36,684 nucleotides of DNA from Bacillota bacterium. Lineage in GTDB: Bacteria; Sysuimicrobiota; Sysuimicrobiia; Sysuimicrobiales; Segetimicrobiaceae. Below the pieces are notes generated by a model. It was given only the letters and a program-made list of their open reading frames with translations, did not search any database and was not told the DNA's origin. Numbering within the stretch: the stretch's first letter is position 1; every line of letters begins with the position of its first letter. This document shows positions 33,351 through 36,684 of this stretch, one piece after another. The stretch spans positions 1 to 36,684 of the forward strand of contig JAJPIA010000119.1 of NCBI GenBank assembly GCA_021324975.1. The letters are read 5' to 3'. Position numbers and translations under genes: made by a program.

Positions 33351-33560
33351 TCACTCGCCTCCACTGTCGAGATCCGAAGCCTCCGGCTTCTGCTCGTCTA
33401 AGATCCACCACAGTTCCCGGCTGCCCGAGGACGTGGGCGCGAGATACAAACCCTGCACGCGCCAGATCGACGACTGATACGCGAACGCCGAACCGATCGG
33501 CCATTGCGGATGCTGTGCCCCGCCGTGCTTCTCGTTCAGCTTGACGTGTCGTTCCGCCAT
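33351..33560 (-). CDS. Small conserved-looking protein of unknown function (69 aa)
   Basis: Not a family I recognise. It starts at ATG 33560 with a strong GGAGGGG 3 nt upstream and ends 2 nt before the Wza-like ATG, whose ribosome site lies in its last codons, so the two are coupled. The protein is soluble and Trp/Tyr-rich: HPQWPIGSAFAYQSSIWRVQ (17-36), then LYLAPTSSGSRELWWILDEQ (39-58), and an acidic end. There is no signal peptide or membrane segment. The paired aromatic stretches suggest a small beta-rich fold. Place and coupling suggest a role in regulation or assembly of export. Real gene likely; function unknown. Confidence 0.72.
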   Translation of the reverse strand: MAERHVKLNEKHGGAQHPQWPIGSAFAYQSSIWRVQGLYLAPTSSGSRELWWILDEQKPEASDLDSGGE

Positions 33561-33629
33561 CGTCCCCTCCGTTCTGCGTGTCGCAGACGCGCCTGGTCGC
33601 GTGCTCTGCCTTACCGGGGATGCGGCCGC

Positions 33630-34304
33630 CTAGGTGATCAGGCGGTTCTTGAGCACGTACACGACCGCTTGCGTGCGGTTTCGGGCGCCGATCTTGCGGA
33701 AGATGGAGCGAATGTGGCTCTTGACCGTGGTGGTGCTGACGAAGATCTTGTTCGCGATCTCGCGATCCGTCGCGCCCTTGCTCATCTCGAGCAGGATTTC
33801 GAACTCGCGGGTCGTGAGGCCGCCGAGATGCGTGCCGTCGGTCTTGGTCTGTTCGCGGGCCAGCGTGCGGAATCGCTCGACGAGCTGGCGGGTCACGTGC
33901 GGGTGGATCAGGGTGCGGCCGTTGCACACGCCCTCCACGGCCCGGGCCAGATTTTCCGGCGTGATGTCCTTAAGCACGTAGCCGGTCGCGCCGGCCTCGA
34001 GCGTCCGGAACGGCTTCTCGTCGTCCGCGCCCTCCGCCAGCACGATGATCTCGGACTTGGGGTGCCGGGCCTTGATGAGCTTGATCGCCTCGATGCTGTC
34101 GAGCCCGGGCATGTCCTGGTCGAGCAGGATCACATCGGGCTGGAGCGTTGCGGCGAGCTCCGTGGCCTCTTCGGCGCTCGAGGCCTCCCCCACGAACTCA
34201 ATGGTGCTGCGTTTTTCCAAAAAGCTCTTGATGCCCTGACGCATCAGGGTCGTATCGTCTACCACGAGCACGCGCACTTTGGATGCCGTCCTGCTGGTCT
34301 CCAC
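33630..34304 (-). CDS. NarL/LuxR-family response regulator
   Basis: Transcription factor of 224 residues. Receiver domain: acidic pair Asp16-Asp17 in VVDDTT, phosphorylated Asp62 in LLDQDMPG, Lys112 in GYVLKD. The Thr/Ser normally at the end of the fourth strand is Ala90 (IIVLAEG), which may weaken the phosphorylation switch. A LuxR-type helix-turn-helix spans about 160-224: LTTREFEILLEMSKGATDRE and STTTVKSHIRSIFRKIGARN. GTG 34304 is preferred because AAAGGA lies 9 nt before it. It is first in the export run, followed after 69 nt by the 69-aa gene, so it may control its own operon. Its kinase is probably the divergent one. Confidence 0.95.
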   Translation of the reverse strand: METSRTASKVRVLVVDDTTLMRQGIKSFLEKRSTIEFVGEASSAEEATELAATLQPDVILLDQDMPGLDSIEAIKLIKARHPKSEIIVLAEGADDEKPFRTLEAGATGYVLKDITPENLARAVEGVCNGRTLIHPHVTRQLVERFRTLAREQTKTDGTHLGGLTTREFEILLEMSKGATDREIANKIFVSTTTVKSHIRSIFRKIGARNRTQAVVYVLKNRLIT

Positions 34305-34864
34305 TGGGAACCGTCCTTTGTCCCATGGTATTGGCTCTGGGAGATTTGCTTCTAATGGAGGAGCCATTGGCGGGCATCTACCGCCGCACCCACGTTCTGT
34401 TGGAGAGTCCTGGTAGGTTTTTTGAAGGAAGCGTCCCACATTTGGATGCGAACATACGTTGCCGTCATTGGGAAAATGGTTCTCTTTTGAACGGGAACAC
34501 CGATGACGGCATCCGCGATCATGAGACGGATTCATTTATTTTGTATTGCTAAACAATCATGCCATGTAGCGGTTTCTCAATCGGCACGTGTCGCTCCGTG
34601 CTATAATGTGTTGAATGTGTCGGCCGAAAGTCGATGTTCACCCGCGGCCGGAGGGAGGACGTCGTACCGGCATCGCCATCATTTGATGACGAATACCACG
34701 TATCGCCTGCGGGATATTCTCTCCTCGCCAATGCCTGCGCGCCATGGCCGAATGGTCATTCTTCTGATGCACAACAGGAACACGCTCGTGCCGGACTGTG
34801 AGCGCTTGTCGCCGGAAAAGCTCACCATCATGGTCACCATGTTCCCCAAAACGGGTATGTCATA
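34305..34864. other. 560-bp divergent regulatory region
   Basis: Lies between the start codons of the minus-strand regulator and the plus-strand kinase and is visibly less GC-rich than the rest, above all around 34525-34560. It holds an extended -10 promoter on the plus strand (34599-34607) and a small candidate gene (34686-34865). I found no convincing minus-strand promoter, although one must drive the regulator and probably the whole export run. No riboswitch or clear terminator was recognised. Confidence 0.6.
34599..34607 (+). promoter_or_regulatory. Extended -10 promoter element
   Basis: TGCTATAAT is a perfect TGnTATAAT extended -10 for a housekeeping sigma factor, in an otherwise GC-rich sequence. 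No good -35 lies 16-18 nt upstream, as is common for extended -10 promoters. Transcription would begin near 34614 and read the small gene, kinase and second regulator. Leader to the kinase start: about 250 nt. Confidence 0.6.
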
Positions 34865-34865
34865 A
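34686..34865 (+). CDS. Candidate small gene overlapping the kinase start (59 aa)
   Basis: Open frame starting MTNTTYRLRDILSSP and ending in VTMFPKTGMS, with its TAA sharing one base with the kinase ATG (TAATG). G or C fills about three quarters of third codon positions by my count, while the surrounding sequence is less GC-rich, which favours coding. Against it, no ribosome site lies at normal distance before ATG 34686; a GGAGG is roughly 30 nt upstream. The protein resembles nothing I know and has no signal or membrane segment. It may be a leader peptide coupling translation to the kinase. Confidence 0.4.
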   Translation: MTNTTYRLRDILSSPMPARHGRMVILLMHNRNTLVPDCERLSPEKLTIMVTMFPKTGMS

Positions 34866-35614
34866 TGGGGCTGATAATGGGACGCAACGGCGCACGATCT
34901 ACCCGCAACCATCGTTCGGACGACCGAGCGGGATCTGACGGCCGGGTCGAAGCCTCATCGAGCACGGAGGAGCGTTTGCTCCGGGTTGCCTTTGAAATCC
35001 ACAACGGTCCGGCCCAGTGCCTGGCAACCGCGCTCGCGCTGCTGCGCGCGCTCGATCGCCGCCTGCCGCCCGAGATGACCGAAGCGCGCGAATCGCTGCG
35101 GGCGACCATCGGCAGCACCGAGACCGCCTTGGAATCGACCCGCCGGGCCATTGGAATGCTCCGTGCCTCACGCCCGGACCGCGCGCGGGCGTCGCTGGCG
35201 TCGCACCTGCAGGACGCGCTCGATGAGGTTCGTCCGCACACGCAGGCGGCGCTGTCACTCGACGTGCCGCCGCTGGATGACGTGCCGAGCGCGATTGTGA
35301 CGGGGCTTGCGGAGGTGGGGCGCGAGGCGCTCGCGAATGCCGCGCGCCATGCCGCGGCGAGGCACATCTCGGTGCGCGTGCAGCGCGCCCGCCACGCCGT
35401 CGTGCTGGAGGTCAAGGACGACGGCAATGGATTCGAGGGCGGCCGTCCCGGCGGGTTTGGGCTCGCGCTCATGCACGACCAGGTGCGCCTGCTGGGCGGC
35501 ACGCTGCACATTCGGAAGGGTCCGGTCGAGGGCACGCTGGTCAGGGCGACCATTCCGCTGCCGGAGCGGCTGGGCGCGCCGGGACGGCGGATGCGGCGCG
35601 CCGCCTCCGCGTGA
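34865..35614 (+). CDS. Soluble NarX/DesK-type sensor histidine kinase
   Basis: HisKA_3 histidine kinase of 249 residues that would phosphorylate the neighbouring NarL-type regulators. The dimerisation region carries the phosphorylated His46 in FEIHNGPAQCLATALALL. The ATP-binding domain has the N-box EVGREALANAARHA (Asn158), DDGNGF (185-190) and GGFGL (196-200), followed by VRLLGGTLHI. No membrane segment or sensor domain is present; the first 34 residues are polar, so the signal must come from a partner or be intracellular. ATG 34865 overlaps the candidate small gene; ATG 34877 is an alternative. The second regulator follows after 28 nt, so the two are co-transcribed. Confidence 0.93.
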   Translation: MGLIMGRNGARSTRNHRSDDRAGSDGRVEASSSTEERLLRVAFEIHNGPAQCLATALALLRALDRRLPPEMTEARESLRATIGSTETALESTRRAIGMLRASRPDRARASLASHLQDALDEVRPHTQAALSLDVPPLDDVPSAIVTGLAEVGREALANAARHAAARHISVRVQRARHAVVLEVKDDGNGFEGGRPGGFGLALMHDQVRLLGGTLHIRKGPVEGTLVRATIPLPERLGAPGRRMRRAASA

Positions 35615-35642
35615 GACCTTCTCCCGAAACGGGGGCCATTTG

Positions 35643-36428
35643 ATGACGATTCGTCTCTTGATCGTCGACGATCAGAGCCTGACCCGCGTGGGCCTGCGGG
35701 TCGTGCTCCAAGAAGCCGCGGATGTCGAAGTGGTGGGCGAAGCGGAGAGCGGTCCGGAGGCAGTCCGGCTCGCGGCGCAGCTCAACCCAAACGTCGTGCT
35801 CATGGATCTCAAGATGCCTGGCGGTGACGGCATCGAGGCGACACGCGCGATCAGACAGGAGTGCCCGGCGACCCAGGTGCTGATCTTGACCGTCTACAGC
35901 GAACCGGGGTTGTTTCGCAAGGCGATCGCCGCGGGCGCGGTAGGGTACGTGCTCAAGGACATCTCGCCGGAGAACATGATCCGCGCGATTCGGGCGGTGC
36001 ATCAGGGCCGCACCATGATCAACACGAATATCGCCCGGCAACTGCTGGAGGACCTGGCGAGCAATGGATTCGGCACCGAGCCGGTCAGGCGGGGCCTCCA
36101 TGGCCTGACCGACCGCGACCTCGAAGTCCTCGTCGAGGTGGCCCGCGGTCTCGCGGACAAAGAGATCGCCGCCAAGCTCTTTCTCTCGGAGTCGACCGTG
36201 AAGAGCCACCTTCGCTCGATCTACCGCCGGTTGGGCCTTAGAAACCGCGCCCATGCAGCGGCGTGGGCCATCGAAAAGAACCTCCTTCAGCCGCAGACTG
36301 CGTGGCCGCGGCCGGACGCCGACGATAACCCGGCCCCTATCGCCGTGCCAAAGGATGCCCCGTCGCAAGGCAACGCCGCCGGGTCGCGCACCGCAAAGCC
36401 GGGCCGCGCGTCTCCTGCGACCGATTAG
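35643..36428 (+). CDS. NarL/LuxR-family response regulator with C-terminal tail
   Basis: Transcription factor of 261 residues. Receiver domain has all key residues: Asp9-Asp10, phosphorylated Asp55 in VVLMDLKMPG, Thr83 in LILTVYS, and Lys105 in GYVLKD. The LuxR helix-turn-helix spans about 150-212 (LTDRDLEVLVEVARGLADKE, ESTVKSHLRSIYRRLGLRNR). The last 45 residues are Pro/Ala-rich, disordered in appearance and absent from typical NarL proteins. ATG 35643 is the natural domain start; upstream in-frame sequence lies inside the kinase gene. It resembles the divergent regulator closely, pointing to duplication with divergence. Targets unknown, likely the polysaccharide locus. Confidence 0.95.
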   Translation: MTIRLLIVDDQSLTRVGLRVVLQEAADVEVVGEAESGPEAVRLAAQLNPNVVLMDLKMPGGDGIEATRAIRQECPATQVLILTVYSEPGLFRKAIAAGAVGYVLKDISPENMIRAIRAVHQGRTMINTNIARQLLEDLASNGFGTEPVRRGLHGLTDRDLEVLVEVARGLADKEIAAKLFLSESTVKSHLRSIYRRLGLRNRAHAAAWAIEKNLLQPQTAWPRPDADDNPAPIAVPKDAPSQGNAAGSRTAKPGRASPATD

Positions 36429-36534
36429 CGACCGGCTCGGGTGTGCCCGGCGGTCACGAATCAGTCGCTCCGCTCGCACTGACCCCGTTGTGTAGGAGGG
36501 CGCAGTCCGTCCGCCCCGGCTTGTGCAGGGCAGT

Positions 36535-36556
36535 GAACGCCGGCTACGCCGGGTTC
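36535..36556 (+). terminator. Hairpin without U-tract after the second regulator
   Basis: GAAC and CCGGC pair with GCCGG and GTTC around a TAC loop, with one bulged G, about 107 nt past the regulator stop and 24 nt before the riboswitch. No T-run follows. It could end the upstream transcript or protect its 3' end. Confidence 0.35.
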
Positions 36557-36579
36557 AACGTGGGCATACGATAGTGTGC

Positions 36580-36678
36580 GGGGCTTCCGAACGGGCAAAC
36601 CCGCCGTGAGGCGGGGACGCAAAGCCGCGGGACTTCCACCGAAGTCGGCCGGGCCGCCGAAGAGCCGGAACCAGCCCC
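36580..36678 (+). ncRNA. GEMM-I (c-di-GMP-I) riboswitch
   Basis: Senses cyclic di-GMP and controls the next gene on the plus strand, which is outside the window. The sequence has the family core in order: GGGCAAACC (36593-36601), a stem CGCC/GGCG closed by the GNRA loop GTGA, GGGACGCAAAGCC (36614-36626), a second hairpin GACTTC/GAAGTC with loop CACC (36631-36646), then GCCGGGCCGCCGA (36648-36660). The outer helix P1 forms between GGGGCTTCCG (36580-36589) and CGGA plus AGCCCC (36666-36678) with a 3-nt bulge. A relative tuned to 3',3'-cGAMP (GEMM-Ib) cannot be fully excluded, but the GGG before CAAACC favours c-di-GMP. Confidence 0.92.
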
Positions 36679-36684
36679 GAATGG

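Noticed and set aside
31138-33477. Plus-strand open frame of 779 codons opposite the Wzc-like and Wza-like genes
   Set aside because: The minus-strand genes have clear domains and ribosome sites; the antisense frame gives His/Arg/Asp-rich sequence with no domain, as expected in GC-rich DNA.
1-36684. CRISPR arrays, tRNA or rRNA genes, insertion sequences, phage genes
   Set aside because: I saw no regularly spaced repeats, no cloverleaf-like sequence, and no transposase, integrase or phage protein among the translated frames.

Overview
The window is one long surface-polysaccharide locus from a GC-rich bacterium (about two thirds G+C by eye), with a regulatory cassette at its right end. A Wza-type exporter and a Wzc-type chain-length protein suggest a diderm cell envelope. 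Genus or phylum cannot be settled from the sequence; a free-living, possibly uncultured, soil or subsurface bacterium is only a guess. Most genes read on the minus strand, so the biological order runs from high to low coordinates.

Right end (33.6-36.7 kb): a NarL/LuxR-type response regulator (minus strand) is divergent from a soluble HisKA_3-type histidine kinase and a second NarL-type regulator (plus strand). About 560 bp lie between the divergent start codons, holding an extended -10 promoter and a small candidate gene whose stop overlaps the kinase start. The window ends in a well-formed GEMM-I (c-di-GMP-I) riboswitch whose downstream gene is outside the window.

Export and assembly (24.8-33.6 kb, minus): an unknown 69-aa gene, a Wza-like exporter without a lipobox Cys, a Wzc-like co-polymerase whose kinase domain has lost its Walker A lysine and which has an extra C-terminal membrane segment, a nucleotide-sugar 6-dehydrogenase, an O-antigen ligase/polymerase-like membrane protein, and an ABC exporter pair (Wzm/Wzt). 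Hallmarks of Wzy-dependent and ABC-dependent export are thus in one gene set.

Glycan building (5.9-24.8 kb, minus): eight glycosyltransferases (four GT2, four GT4) lie between 11.2 and 24.8 kb and a fifth GT2 at 5.9-7.1 kb. With them are a sugar-1-phosphate nucleotidyltransferase, an asparagine-synthase-like amidotransferase, a PaaK/CapK-like adenylating enzyme, a sugar-nucleotide epimerase, a WbqC-like protein and a Tat-exported beta-propeller. Many neighbours overlap by ATGA, GTGA or TGATG, indicating translational coupling.

Left end (0.1-5.7 kb): a plus-strand PAP2 phosphatase interrupts the minus-strand run. A second minus-strand group follows: LmbE-like deacetylase, DegT-family aminotransferase, WecA/TagO-like initiating transferase (apparently starting at AUC), a LicD-like protein and glucose-1-phosphate cytidylyltransferase RfbF.

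Inferred pathway: a WecA-like enzyme loads the first sugar phosphate on undecaprenyl phosphate; the GT2/GT4 enzymes extend it with sugars from the dehydrogenase, epimerase, aminotransferase and RfbF routes; amidotransferase, deacetylase and LicD-like proteins decorate it; Wzm/Wzt and/or the ligase-like protein, Wzc-like and Wza-like proteins move it to the surface; PAP2 may recycle the lipid carrier. NarL-type two-component signalling probably controls the locus, and c-di-GMP controls whatever follows the riboswitch.
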